In this document: one piece after another, positions 47,968-56,378 of the stretch
Numbering within the stretch: the stretch's first letter is position 1
How the letters are laid out: each line of letters begins with the position of its first letter
Assembly (NCBI GenBank): GCA_023386635.1
Contig: JAEWJH010000110.1
Span: forward strand, 1-64,000
Direction of reading: 5' to 3'
From: Pseudomonadota bacterium
GTDB lineage: Bacteria; Pseudomonadota; Alphaproteobacteria; Rhizobiales; Xanthobacteraceae
DNA: 64,000 nucleotides
Made by a program: the position numbers and the translations under genes
The notes under the pieces: model-generated
What the model saw: only the letters and a program-made list of their open reading frames with translations
Told to the model about the DNA's origin: nothing
The model's database searches: none

Positions 47968-49374
47968 TCAGGACGCCCGGCGCTCCGGGGCGCCGCGAGC
48001 GGGCGCCGGCTCCTGACCGAACACCTTGTCGCACAACCGTGTCGCCACAGCGAGCTGTGCGCGCAGCTTGGCCCGCTCCTCGCCGTCCACATGCCGCACG
48101 GCTTCCTGCAGGCCGCGCACGGTCGCGTCGAGATAATGACGCATTTCGAGGAAAGTGCGCATCGACAGTTCGTTGATCGCCAGTTCGCCGGCAAAAGCCC
48201 GGCAGGCGATCACCACGTCGACCAGACTTTCCACATGCGCCACCTCGTCGGCATCGAGGGTGGCAGCGATGGCGTCGCTCGGCTTGCCCTTCTCGACGCG
48301 GGGCTTTGCGCGCAGCAGGCGACGCACGACGCCGGGCGCGGATTCCAGTTCCGACTTGAGCAGATCGGCGATCTGCGTGCGCGCCGCGCCGTATTGCTTG
48401 CCCCAGGGGGATTCCACCGGCAGCGCGAGTTCGGTGCGCAAGCCGCGCGCGGTATCGTGCACAGCCTTGAGCAGCGCCGTCACCGACACCGCGCGGCCGC
48501 CACGCAATTGCGTGCGCAGCTCGCGCGTCAGCCGTTCCATCTCGCAGAGCGTGATGTTGACGGCGACGGCATAAGGCGTTTCCGCGACCCGCGCGGCGGC
48601 ATCGCTGCGCGCCGCATCGACCGCGAGCCGCACGATCTGCCACGGCGCCGACAGCCGCGACATGACCAGCACCAGCGCGAACGGAAACAGGCCGGGCTGG
48701 CCCTTCACCGCGTTATCGACGGCGGCCCGCACGGAATGCAGCGTGGAATCGGACAATTGCTCGATATGGCCGGGAAGCTGCGCCGCCAGCGCATCGAGGC
48801 GATCCTGCGCGCCGTAGATCTGCACCAGCACCTCGACGTCCTCGACCGCACGGGGCGTGCTGATCTTGGCGAAGAACCGCCAGCGCAGGCGCTCGTCGTC
48901 GGGGAGCGTCGCCATCGCGGCACGCAGCCGCGTTGCGAATTGCGCCTGAAAGTCGCGCGCGTATTTGGCCGCGCCGGTCTGGTCGCCGGCAAGCAGCGCG
49001 GCATTGGCCGCGTCTTCATAGGCTTTGGTTTCGGCGGGCATCAGGTCTTGACTGAGCCAGCGCCAGATCGGCGCCAGCGCCGTGCGCGCGATGCGGCCCG
49101 GATGCGCCTGGGTCGGCTGATCGTCGACGAGAAACGGCTCGAGCGAGGCGAAGAACAGCCGGCTGGGATTGCCCATCCGCGCCGGGCGCTCATCTTCGGC
49201 GAAGATGCGCCGCAGTTCCCGCAACACCAGTGCGCCGCCGGGAACGCCGCCGCCCTCCAGCAGCCCGCGCTCCAGACAACCGATCAGCTTCGCCCGTTCG
49301 GCGGGCGTCAGATCGCGCAGGAATTTCTGCAGGTGTTCGACGGTGGTGCCGCCGGCCGCCATGTGCTGCCCCAT
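47968..49374 (-). CDS. Conserved hypothetical protein, helical, cytosolic
   Basis: This 468-residue protein is not recognised. It has no signal peptide or clear membrane helix and is rich in Ala, Leu and Arg with helical periodicity throughout. The N-terminus has LQKFLRDLTPAERAKLIGCLERGLLEGG. A second in-frame ATG at 49362 is possible. It lies 84 bp before ccmI on the same strand, between the FeuPQ-type pair and the ccm operon, where I recall no gene in Sinorhizobium. A link to either system is speculative. Confidence 0.75.
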   Translation of the reverse strand: MGQHMAAGGTTVEHLQKFLRDLTPAERAKLIGCLERGLLEGGGVPGGALVLRELRRIFAEDERPARMGNPSRLFFASLEPFLVDDQPTQAHPGRIARTALAPIWRWLSQDLMPAETKAYEDAANAALLAGDQTGAAKYARDFQAQFATRLRAAMATLPDDERLRWRFFAKISTPRAVEDVEVLVQIYGAQDRLDALAAQLPGHIEQLSDSTLHSVRAAVDNAVKGQPGLFPFALVLVMSRLSAPWQIVRLAVDAARSDAAARVAETPYAVAVNITLCEMERLTRELRTQLRGGRAVSVTALLKAVHDTARGLRTELALPVESPWGKQYGAARTQIADLLKSELESAPGVVRRLLRAKPRVEKGKPSDAIAATLDADEVAHVESLVDVVIACRAFAGELAINELSMRTFLEMRHYLDATVRGLQEAVRHVDGEERAKLRAQLAVATRLCDKVFGQEPAPARGAPERRAS

Positions 49375-49449
49375 GAGCCCACCCCGAGGGCTAACCTCAG
49401 GGTGGTATCATGGGCGCATTAAGAAGGTATTTAGCGTGTGAGTTCCGCG

Positions 49450-49941
49450 TCAGGCGATCGGCGTCCAGGTGCCGTCGCCATTGCGGCAGGCTGTGCCGCG
49501 GGAGGTCTCCGGGCGGCCGTCGATATAGATCGTGTGGGTGAAGGACCGGCAATTGCGGCCGGCGTTCTGGTAGGCCGGCCCCGGAACGATCGAGCCGTAA
49601 CGGCCGGAATCCGGATTCTTCCACGCCACCGGCGCCCCGGACGGTCCCCGCTCGAGCGCGTCCATCTGCGCGGCATAAGCGCGCCGCTTGTCCTCGTCGT
49701 CGAGCGCCGCACCGATGCGGTTGCCAATCAGGCCGCCGAGGAGACCACCGACCGCCGCGCCGGCAAGCGCGCTGCCGGTGCCACCGCCCGCGCCGATCGC
49801 TGCACCCGCGAGCGCGCCGGTCCCGGCGCCGAGCAGCGTGCCGGTGTTTTCCTTCGGTCCGGTGCTGCCGTCCGGGCTTCCGGCGCAGCCGGCCAGCGCC
49901 AGGCCGACCGCCGCAACGGCGGCAAATTTCATAACGGACAT
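49450..49941 (-). CDS. Glycine-zipper outer-membrane lipoprotein, 17-kDa surface antigen type
   Basis: This 163-residue lipoprotein has lipobox LALAGC. A long Gly/Ala glycine-zipper segment (GAGTGALAGAAIGAGGG; AAVGGLLGGLIGNRIGAAL) follows, and a C-terminal antigen-type domain with CRSFTHTIYIDGRPETSRGTAC. The pattern matches the Rickettsia 17-kDa antigen/SlyB group. The start at 49941 has GGAG five bases away. It follows the FeuQ-like kinase... on the minus strand its stop precedes the unknown gene, so it may be the first gene downstream of the two-component pair and a candidate target of it. Confidence 0.82.
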   Translation of the reverse strand: MSVMKFAAVAAVGLALAGCAGSPDGSTGPKENTGTLLGAGTGALAGAAIGAGGGTGSALAGAAVGGLLGGLIGNRIGAALDDEDKRRAYAAQMDALERGPSGAPVAWKNPDSGRYGSIVPGPAYQNAGRNCRSFTHTIYIDGRPETSRGTACRNGDGTWTPIA

Positions 49942-50037
49942 GAATCTCCCCCTCGTGAACAAGGCCGGCTCTGGAACCGGCCGACGAACCTTAGCCATCC
50001 CCAAGGAATGGGGCAAAACTCTGTCGGTTTTCTTACC

Positions 50038-51498
50038 TTACCCGGCGCTCGGCAGCGTCAGTTGCGCGCGCAAGCCGCCGATCGGCGCGGTGCCGAGCGT
50101 GAGCCCGCCGCCGTAAAGCGCCGCCAGTTCGACCACGATCGACAGACCGAGGCCGGACCCCGGCTTGGTCTCGTCGAGGCGGCGGCCGCGCTGCGCCACC
50201 TGCTCGCGCTCCGACGGCGAGAGGCCCCGCCCGTCGTCATCGACGACGATGCGCACGGTCTCGCGTCCCGACGCCTGATCGGGCCGCTCGACGCCGACCT
50301 CGATGGCGACGCGCGAGGTCGCCCATTTGCAGGCGTTGTCGACGAGATTGCCGACCATCTCCTCGAGGTCGGGGCGCTCGCCGCGAAAACGCGCGTTGTC
50401 GTCCGCGTGCACATCGATGGCGATGCCGCGGTCGCGGTGGATCTTCTCCATGGTCCGCGCCAGCGCCACGATCACCGGCGTCACGTCCGTCACCGAGCCG
50501 ACCATGGTCGCACGCGCGGCGATCCGCGCGCGTTCGAGATGACGCGCGACCTGATCGCGCATGATGTCGGCCTGCTCCTTCACCTTGTCGGCGAGCGGAT
50601 CGCCGGGACGCGCCTGCGCCTCGTTGACGATCACCGACAGCGGCGTCTTGAGCGCATGCGCGAGATTGCCGACATGGGTGCGCGCGCGCTCGACGATCTC
50701 CTTGTTGGCGTCGATCAGCGCGTTGGTCTCGCGCGCCAGCGGCGCGATCTCCACCGGGAAATCGCCTTCGAGCCGTTCCGCGGTGCCGGAGCGGATCGCC
50801 GCCAGTCCTGCGGAAATGCGCTTGAGCGGCGCGAGGCCGAACCGCACCTGAAACATGGTGGTGAGCAGCAGCACGGCGGCAAGAATGACGAAGGTCGCCG
50901 TCAGCGCGCGGTCGAACGCGCGCACCTCGTCGATGATCTCCGCCGCATCGCCGGCGACCGAAACGACATAATGCCCCTCTTCGCCGAGATCGACCGCGCG
51001 CTCGACCACGCGCAGGCGCTGGTCTTCCGGCCCCTGCACGTAGCCTTCGCGCGAGCCGGTGCTGCCCGGCTGCACGCCGGCATCCTGCAAGCCGGGCAAG
51101 CCGCCATCCCACAGCGAGCGCGAGGCGCGCGTCTCGGTCCTGCCCGGATCGACCCGCTTCACCTGCCAGTACCAGCCCGACAGCGGCAGATCGAACAGCG
51201 GCTCACCCAGCGTCTGCGACATCTTCTCGAAGCCGCCGCTCTCTTCCGGCGCGGCGACATCGGCCACCAGCGTGCGCAGATAAACGCCGAGCCGCCGGTC
51301 GAACGCGCGCTCCACGCCTTCGCGATAGAGCGACGACAGCACGATGCCGGTGATGACGAGGATCACCACCGCCCACGCGGTGGCCGAAAGGAACAGACGC
51401 AGCGCCAGCGAATTGTTGCGCAGCGACCAGCGGCTGCCGCTGGCCGGCACAGTCGCGGTGACGGCGCGCGGGCGCTCCGCCTCAGGACTGGCGGGCAT
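50038..51498 (-). CDS. feuQ: PhoQ/FeuQ-type sensor histidine kinase
   Basis: This 486-residue membrane kinase has helices at about 36-57 and 200-219 around a ~140-residue periplasmic sensor, a HAMP-like linker, HisKA with His281 (VGNLAHALKTPLSVIVNEA, the PhoQ-type H-box) and HATPase_c (VGNLVDNACKWA, GSGLGLSIVVELAALYGG). The gene overlaps the regulator gene by 17 bp. In Sinorhizobium the FeuPQ pair is essential for osmoadaptation and cyclic glucan export; the assignment here is by similarity from memory and by position near the ccm operon. Confidence 0.8.
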   Translation of the reverse strand: MPASPEAERPRAVTATVPASGSRWSLRNNSLALRLFLSATAWAVVILVITGIVLSSLYREGVERAFDRRLGVYLRTLVADVAAPEESGGFEKMSQTLGEPLFDLPLSGWYWQVKRVDPGRTETRASRSLWDGGLPGLQDAGVQPGSTGSREGYVQGPEDQRLRVVERAVDLGEEGHYVVSVAGDAAEIIDEVRAFDRALTATFVILAAVLLLTTMFQVRFGLAPLKRISAGLAAIRSGTAERLEGDFPVEIAPLARETNALIDANKEIVERARTHVGNLAHALKTPLSVIVNEAQARPGDPLADKVKEQADIMRDQVARHLERARIAARATMVGSVTDVTPVIVALARTMEKIHRDRGIAIDVHADDNARFRGERPDLEEMVGNLVDNACKWATSRVAIEVGVERPDQASGRETVRIVVDDDGRGLSPSEREQVAQRGRRLDETKPGSGLGLSIVVELAALYGGGLTLGTAPIGGLRAQLTLPSAG

Positions 51499-52156
51499 CG
51501 GGCGGCGTGAGCAGGTAGCCGAGACCGCGCACGGTCTGGATCACATCGACGCCGAGTTTCTTGCGGATGCGGCCGACGAACACCTCGATAGTGTTGCTGT
51601 CGCGGTCGAAGTCCTGATCGTAGAGATGCTCGACCAGTTCTGTGCGCGACACCACGCGCCCGGTGTGATGCATCAGATAGGACAGGAGCCGGTATTCGTG
51701 CGACGTCAGCTTGACCGGATTACCGTCGACCGAGACGCGCCCCGTGCGCGTGTCGAGCCGCACCGGCCCGCAGTTGAATTCGCTCTTGGCATGGCCGGCC
51801 GAGCGGCGCAGCAGCGCGCGCACACGCGCCAGCACTTCCTCGAGATGAAACGGCTTGGCGACATAATCGTCGGCGCCGGCATCGAAGCCTTGCACCTTGT
51901 CGCTCCAGCGATCGCGCGCGGTGAGCATGAGCACAGGCATGGCGCGGCCGGCACGCCGCCACGCCTCCAGCACCGAGATGCCGTCCATCTTCGGCAAACC
52001 GATATCGAGGATCACCGCGTCGTAAGGCTCGCTCTCGCCGAGGTAATGCCCCTCCTCGCCGTCGAAGGCGCGGTCGACGACATAGCCGGCGTCGGTCAAG
52101 GCCGTCGCCAGTTGGCGGTTCAAATCCGGATCGTCCTCGATCACGAGGAGACGCAT
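51482..52156 (-). CDS. feuP: PhoP/FeuP-type response regulator
   Basis: This 224-residue OmpR-family regulator has receiver phospho-site Asp51 (DAVILDIGLPKMDG), Lys in YVAKPFHL and a winged-helix domain (KLTSHEYRLLSYLMHHTG, NTIEVFVGRIRKKLG). The stretch DRAFDGEEGHYLGESEPYDAV is shortened here to DRAFDGEEGHYLG and is close to my memory of rhizobial FeuP. ATG 52156 begins at MRLLVIEDD. It is first in the pair. The 170 bp upstream of it hold no recognised site. Confidence 0.85.
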   Translation of the reverse strand: MRLLVIEDDPDLNRQLATALTDAGYVVDRAFDGEEGHYLGESEPYDAVILDIGLPKMDGISVLEAWRRAGRAMPVLMLTARDRWSDKVQGFDAGADDYVAKPFHLEEVLARVRALLRRSAGHAKSEFNCGPVRLDTRTGRVSVDGNPVKLTSHEYRLLSYLMHHTGRVVSRTELVEHLYDQDFDRDSNTIEVFVGRIRKKLGVDVIQTVRGLGYLLTPPDARQS

Positions 52157-52326
52157 CGCAGTATGCTCCATGGCTCGCAACTCGACCGACCCCGTCGGCA
52201 GCGCGGGGCGCCAACCCCGACTCCACCGGCGCCACTGTGCCAGTATCCGGAGGTAAAGTCAGCCGGTTCAAGACGTTAGCGACAGCCCTGCCCATGGATG
52301 AGGACGAGGATTGCGGCGGGATTGGG

Positions 52327-53004
52327 TCAGCCGGCAAAACCATCGAAAACCGCGAAGGATTCCAGCGGTTCGCGGGGCGCGCGCCAGCGGTTGATCGGCG
52401 CCTCCGGGTCTTCGTATCCAAGCGCCAGCCCGGAATAGACCATCCAGCCGTCAGGCAGGCCAAGATGCGCGCGGACGGTCTTGTGAAACGCCACCCAGGC
52501 CTGCTGCGGGCAGGTGTGCAGCCCGTAATCGCGAGCGAGCAGCATCACCGTCTGCAGATAGCCGCCGATGTCGGCCCATTGCGCGAGGCCGAACGACTTT
52601 TCCGTGCCGACGAAGAGCCCGACCGGCGCGCCGAAGAACTGATAGTTGCGGGCATATTGCCGGTAGCGCCCCGGCTTGTCGGCGCGCGCGACGCCGATCG
52701 ATTCGTACAGCATCTCGCCGACCTTGAACGAACGGCCGCGATAGGGCTCGACCATCGGATCGGGATAGATGCGATAGTCGCCGCCCTCGCCTTTCGGCAA
52801 TTCGTTCGCACGCGCGGCGAGATTGGCGGTGAGCGCCGCGAGCTTTTCGCCGGCGAGCGCATAGACTCGCCATGGCTGGAGATTGCCGGCCGACGGCGCA
52901 CGCGCCGCGCGCTCGACGATCTCGCGAACGATCTGTTCGGGAACAGGTTTGGGAAGGAAGGACCGGCAGGAGTAGCGGGAGGCTACGGCGTCGCGCACGT
53001 CCAT
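52327..53004 (-). CDS. Nitroreductase family FMN oxidoreductase
   Basis: This 225-residue flavoprotein has the family N-terminus (MDVRDAVASRYSCRSFLPKPVP), given here as its core VASRYSCRSF, then APSAGNLQPWRVYAL, the central YARNYQFFGAPVGLFV and a C-terminal GLALGYEDPEAPINRWR. It reduces nitroaromatics or quinones with NAD(P)H; the natural substrate is unknown. The ATG at 53004 is the family start; the frame is open further upstream without similarity. It lies beside the holin gene but is probably not part of the phage locus. Confidence 0.92.
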   Translation of the reverse strand: MDVRDAVASRYSCRSFLPKPVPEQIVREIVERAARAPSAGNLQPWRVYALAGEKLAALTANLAARANELPKGEGGDYRIYPDPMVEPYRGRSFKVGEMLYESIGVARADKPGRYRQYARNYQFFGAPVGLFVGTEKSFGLAQWADIGGYLQTVMLLARDYGLHTCPQQAWVAFHKTVRAHLGLPDGWMVYSGLALGYEDPEAPINRWRAPREPLESFAVFDGFAG

Positions 53005-53081
53005 CTGAACATCACTCTCCGTGGAATCCGCGCCATCATGCGCGGTGGAGAGCGGTATGCAAGCGCCTGCTGAGGCAGTCG

Positions 53082-53678
53082 CTATTTCTTCTTCGTCACC
53101 GCCTTGACGATGTCGCCGATGACGCCGCCGGGCGATTGCCCCTTTGCCGCGCATTTCTCGCGCGAGCGGCCGGTGACATAAACGCCGAGGACGCCGAAGC
53201 GCGCGGCCATATAGGTCATCAGCAAGCCGGACAGCGTGGCGAAGCCGTTGATGCGGTCGGCCGTGCCGTCCCACAGTGCATGGCCGAGCGCGAGCGCGAA
53301 GGCCGGACATTCAAACAGCGTGAGTTCGAGCGCGTAGAGCGGCCGCCACCAGCGCTGCAACGGATCGCCGCTCGCGGCTTCCGCACGCATGGTCTCGCCG
53401 ACGGCATTGACCTGCGCCGCGCCGATCTGCGCCAACGCCTTCGCCCATTCCGCTTCCGCGACCTGCACCGCGGCACGCGCTGCTGCTTCATCCGATGCCG
53501 CCGTTTCAGAGAGCGATGCGCCGACCACCGCCGGTGCGGGCGCAACACCGAGCGCGCTGGCGAGCACAGCACCTGCCGCACCGCCGAGCGGGCCGCCCAG
53601 CGCCGTGCCGAGCACCGGCGCGCCTAGCGCGATGACCTTTGCCGCAACCGCTGCCCAGTCCATGGCTTCACTCGTCAT
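53082..53678 (-). CDS. GTA-type 3-TM holin
   Basis: This 198-residue protein has an N-terminal Ala/Gly-rich hydrophobic segment (VIALGAPVLGTALGGPLGGA), a charged helical middle, then DPLQRWWRPLYALELTLFE with two further membrane segments and a Lys-rich tail. The RWWRP motif and layout match the holin family described for gene-transfer-agent release (GTA_holin_3TM). A GGGAGG site precedes the ATG at 53678. The endolysin gene ends 1 bp before it, giving a two-gene lysis cassette like that of Rhodobacter capsulatus (from memory). Confidence 0.85.
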   Translation of the reverse strand: MTSEAMDWAAVAAKVIALGAPVLGTALGGPLGGAAGAVLASALGVAPAPAVVGASLSETAASDEAAARAAVQVAEAEWAKALAQIGAAQVNAVGETMRAEAASGDPLQRWWRPLYALELTLFECPAFALALGHALWDGTADRINGFATLSGLLMTYMAARFGVLGVYVTGRSREKCAAKGQSPGGVIGDIVKAVTKKK

Positions 53679-53679
53679 A

Positions 53680-54399
53680 TTAAACCTCCCGCGCGGCACG
53701 CCAGCGCCGCCATGCCAGCCAGCCGGCAAGACCGATCACGGCAGCCGCGATGATGATGACAACGATGCGGCCATCCGGCGCCTCCGGCCCTGCCTGATGC
53801 GCGACGACGACGGCCGTGCCGGCCCCCGCCAACACGGCGCCCGCTGCCGCACGAGCCGCGTTAGGCGCCGCCGCCTCGCGCGACTGTTGCACAGCCATTG
53901 CCAGCGCGTCGGCACGCACCTCGGTCACGCGGCGCGACCATCCCGCGCCGAACACCGGCCAGGTTTTGAGCGATGTGAGAAACGCCAGCCGCTCGTCGCA
54001 GATTGACGCGATCAGCCTGGGCGCATCGGCCTGACGCGCCGCGCGCGCCACATCCGTATCGGTTGCGCTGTCGGGCAACATCAGCTTGCGCCGCAGCACC
54101 TTCGCCGCGCGGCCGACGCCGGAATTCACGCCGTAGTCGAACACGGCGTAATCGACACCCGCCGGCAGGCCGTCGCACGCAAGCGCATCCCAGTAGCGGG
54201 CGCGATAGATCGCCTTGGCGTCATCGAGCGGCATCGCCCTGACGTCGGCCGCCGTCGCGCCCGGCTTCACGTATCTGCGGTAATCCGCTATCGTGATCCC
54301 ATATTTGGTCGGGCCGCCCGGATCGGCCGGATGATTGCCGTAGCCGCCTTCATGCGCGAGAACGCACGCGAGCGCGGCATCGAAAGATGATGCGGACAT
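53680..54399 (-). CDS. Endolysin, glycoside hydrolase family 108, with C-terminal membrane helix
   Basis: This 239-residue protein degrades peptidoglycan for particle release. The N-terminal GH108 domain has LAHEGGYGNHPADPGGPTKYG (given as core HEGGYGNHPADPGGPT; catalytic Glu after His) and YAVFDYGVNSGVGRAAK. The second half is Ala-rich and ends with one membrane helix (IVVIIIAAAVIGLAGWLAWR) and a basic tail, which could tether or delay the enzyme. An ATG at 54399 or a GTG at 54408 is possible. The start lies exactly at the edge of an AT-rich island, so the original promoter may be lost. Confidence 0.87.
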   Translation of the reverse strand: MSASSFDAALACVLAHEGGYGNHPADPGGPTKYGITIADYRRYVKPGATAADVRAMPLDDAKAIYRARYWDALACDGLPAGVDYAVFDYGVNSGVGRAAKVLRRKLMLPDSATDTDVARAARQADAPRLIASICDERLAFLTSLKTWPVFGAGWSRRVTEVRADALAMAVQQSREAAAPNAARAAAGAVLAGAGTAVVVAHQAGPEAPDGRIVVIIIAAAVIGLAGWLAWRRWRAAREV

Positions 54400-54424
54400 T
54401 TGTAACACTTTCGACTGGGTCGTA

Positions 54425-55177
54425 ATGAAAAATCATGAGAGCAAGCTCACAGCGCACCAACCCTTGCCGGATCGGGCTGCTGCCGTTGCTCTGGGCTTAG
54501 AGAATTATCGCGCTTTCGTCGGGCCCGAGCATCAATATGACTTCATGGGCGCAACGCAATTCCGCCTTCTGACAACTCTTGGCTTGCGTGAAAACCACTA
54601 TCTGCTCGACTTTGGTTGCGGCTCCCTTCGCGCCGGCCGCCTATTTATTCCTTATCTACAGCCCGGGCACTATTTTGGACTCGATCCCAACAAATGGGCG
54701 ATTGAAGACGGCATCGAAAATGAGATTGGCCGCGACATTATCAAAATTAAAAAACCCAGCTTCCGCTACGATACGGATTTCAGAGCAAGCCATTTCGGCA
54801 CAACATTCGACTTCATTGTAGCCCAATCTATCTTTTCGCACGCCGGGAGCGATATTATTAAAACGGCACTATCAGATTTTCGACATTGCCTAAAAGCTGA
54901 CGGGATAATTCTAGCGACCTTTATTTATTCCGACCCACTCGGCACAATCGCCGAATTCGAGGGCTCCGGATGGATATATCCCGGGTGCGTCGCTTATAAA
55001 AACACTACCATCATGAATTTTGTCGCTCAGTGCGGGTTAATTGGCCGCGCGATCCCTTGGTTTCATCCACGACAGACCTGGTTTGCGATCGCGCATTCGT
55101 CGAAGTATCTGCCGTCTCCAGATGACGATACCATGTTGCAGGGGCGCATCCTCCGGACGCCACCAATTACCGCGTGA
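54425..55177 (+). CDS. Class I SAM-dependent methyltransferase (AT-rich island)
   Basis: This 250-residue protein has the SAM motif LLDFGCGSLRAGR at residues 60-72 and motif II-like YFGLDPN, followed by FDFIVAQSIFSHAG and GIILATFIYSD. The acceptor is unknown; similar proteins occur near polysaccharide genes. Its codon use is clearly more AT-rich than the rest of the window, which points to recent transfer. Only 25 bp separate its start from the divergent endolysin start. It converges with the next gene across 12 bp. Confidence 0.8.
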   Translation: MKNHESKLTAHQPLPDRAAAVALGLENYRAFVGPEHQYDFMGATQFRLLTTLGLRENHYLLDFGCGSLRAGRLFIPYLQPGHYFGLDPNKWAIEDGIENEIGRDIIKIKKPSFRYDTDFRASHFGTTFDFIVAQSIFSHAGSDIIKTALSDFRHCLKADGIILATFIYSDPLGTIAEFEGSGWIYPGCVAYKNTTIMNFVAQCGLIGRAIPWFHPRQTWFAIAHSSKYLPSPDDDTMLQGRILRTPPITA

Positions 55178-55189
55178 CGGAATTTAGCC

Positions 55190-56050
55190 TCACAGACGCC
55201 AGCGCAAATCGGCTAAGACTGCATGCTGCTGCATCGTCGCCGGCACTTTGCGCTTTTCATAATTGCGTAGCGGATGATCAAGAACGTGAACGCCATAAAC
55301 CTGGTCGAGCCACTGTTCTTGAGACAACGGTCTCCGATAACGTAGCGTTCGGATACTGTCGATGACACGGTCATTCGTCGCAGCGTTGAATTCTTCAATC
55401 GCCAATAATTGACCAGAACGAATATTTCGACACAGGCTGCCGATCCCGCCCGCGCCACCGATGGTATCATCGAAATAGGCCACACCAACAGGAAGATAAA
55501 ACTCCGCCGACGCACCGTAAATCTTCAACGCGGACATCGTTGACGAATAAAGGTCAACATCGAACGAACAGAACCCAATTGGGGCATCACGCGAAAGCGT
55601 AACCAAAAAACTTCTAACCGTATCTTTCACGTCTCCGAGTATCAGCCGAGAACCAGAGGGCAACTGGGCATATAAACTCTCCCTATTTGCCATCGCAAAA
55701 TCGCCAGACGACCAAATTTCCGGATGATCCCGATAGTCAAGCGGCGCAGGAAGACCGCTACCATTATCAAAGCCCACGACATCGATCGCGACCTGCACCT
55801 CTTGACTGACAACTTCAGCCAATCTCGATAACTCGAGAAGGCCACCGCCATCGGCCACGCCAAATTCGATTGCTGTAAATCTCTTGATCCCAAAAAATTT
55901 CGCCGCCTCCGCTGCAGTCAGAAGACCCCACGCATAAGGTGGACGACCAGCAAGATCGAAAAGAATTTTTCCGCGCATATCGCTTTGGGCTGCGACACGC
56001 TGGCGTTCAGCCAAAACAGCTTGCGGATACTTCCATTCTAGAGGCAACAT
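55190..56050 (-). CDS. Methyltransferase-like protein, TylF/class I SAM type (AT-rich island)
   Basis: This 286-residue protein has a SAM-type glycine motif FTAIEFGVADGGGLLEL at about 58-74, an acidic VVGFDNGSGLP, and FCSFDVDLYSSTMSALK near 160-176 with a later YFDDTIGG. The last two resemble the metal-binding region of TylF-like O-methyltransferases. The target is unknown. Base composition is low-GC like its neighbour, so both belong to the same acquired segment. The sequence from 56051 to 56135 is AT-rich and has no gene. Confidence 0.7.
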   Translation of the reverse strand: MLPLEWKYPQAVLAERQRVAAQSDMRGKILFDLAGRPPYAWGLLTAAEAAKFFGIKRFTAIEFGVADGGGLLELSRLAEVVSQEVQVAIDVVGFDNGSGLPAPLDYRDHPEIWSSGDFAMANRESLYAQLPSGSRLILGDVKDTVRSFLVTLSRDAPIGFCSFDVDLYSSTMSALKIYGASAEFYLPVGVAYFDDTIGGAGGIGSLCRNIRSGQLLAIEEFNAATNDRVIDSIRTLRYRRPLSQEQWLDQVYGVHVLDHPLRNYEKRKVPATMQQHAVLADLRWRL

Positions 56051-56135
56051 TTCGACCTCGATACCGTCAAGATCGCCTATTTTAGCATAAGAAAATTAAA
56101 TACCGTAATATCTTATACAAACACCGCCAATGCGC

Positions 56136-56378
56136 TCACAATTCTATTCGTCGCCGTTGCGGCAATGGTTTCGCGCACAAAGAGGCGCGCATCACGATCC
56201 GGTAAACCAGAGCAGCCCCTGCGGCATCGGCCTCCGCCACGGCACGCATGGTTTCCGGCTGCACCGAGGCCCACACCGTCGCCGCATCGGCATAAGTGCG
56301 CACCACGCCGCCGGCATCGTCCGCGGTCTCCACCGGCGCTTCGATCACGAGCCGGCGGTCGAGCGCTCCCGGATTCAT
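56136..56378 (-). pseudogene. Truncated GTA/phage head-tail adaptor (g7-like)
   Basis: Eighty residues remain, starting MNPGALDRRLVIEAPVETADD at the ATG overlapping the connector stop (ATGA). Head-tail adaptor proteins of this kind are normally ~105-115 residues. Here the family-like part ends at VYRIVMRAS, and an unrelated basic tail (LCAKPLPQRRRIEL) runs into the AT-rich island. The usual second half of the domain and all later tail genes are missing at this place. The product is probably not functional. Confidence 0.7.
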
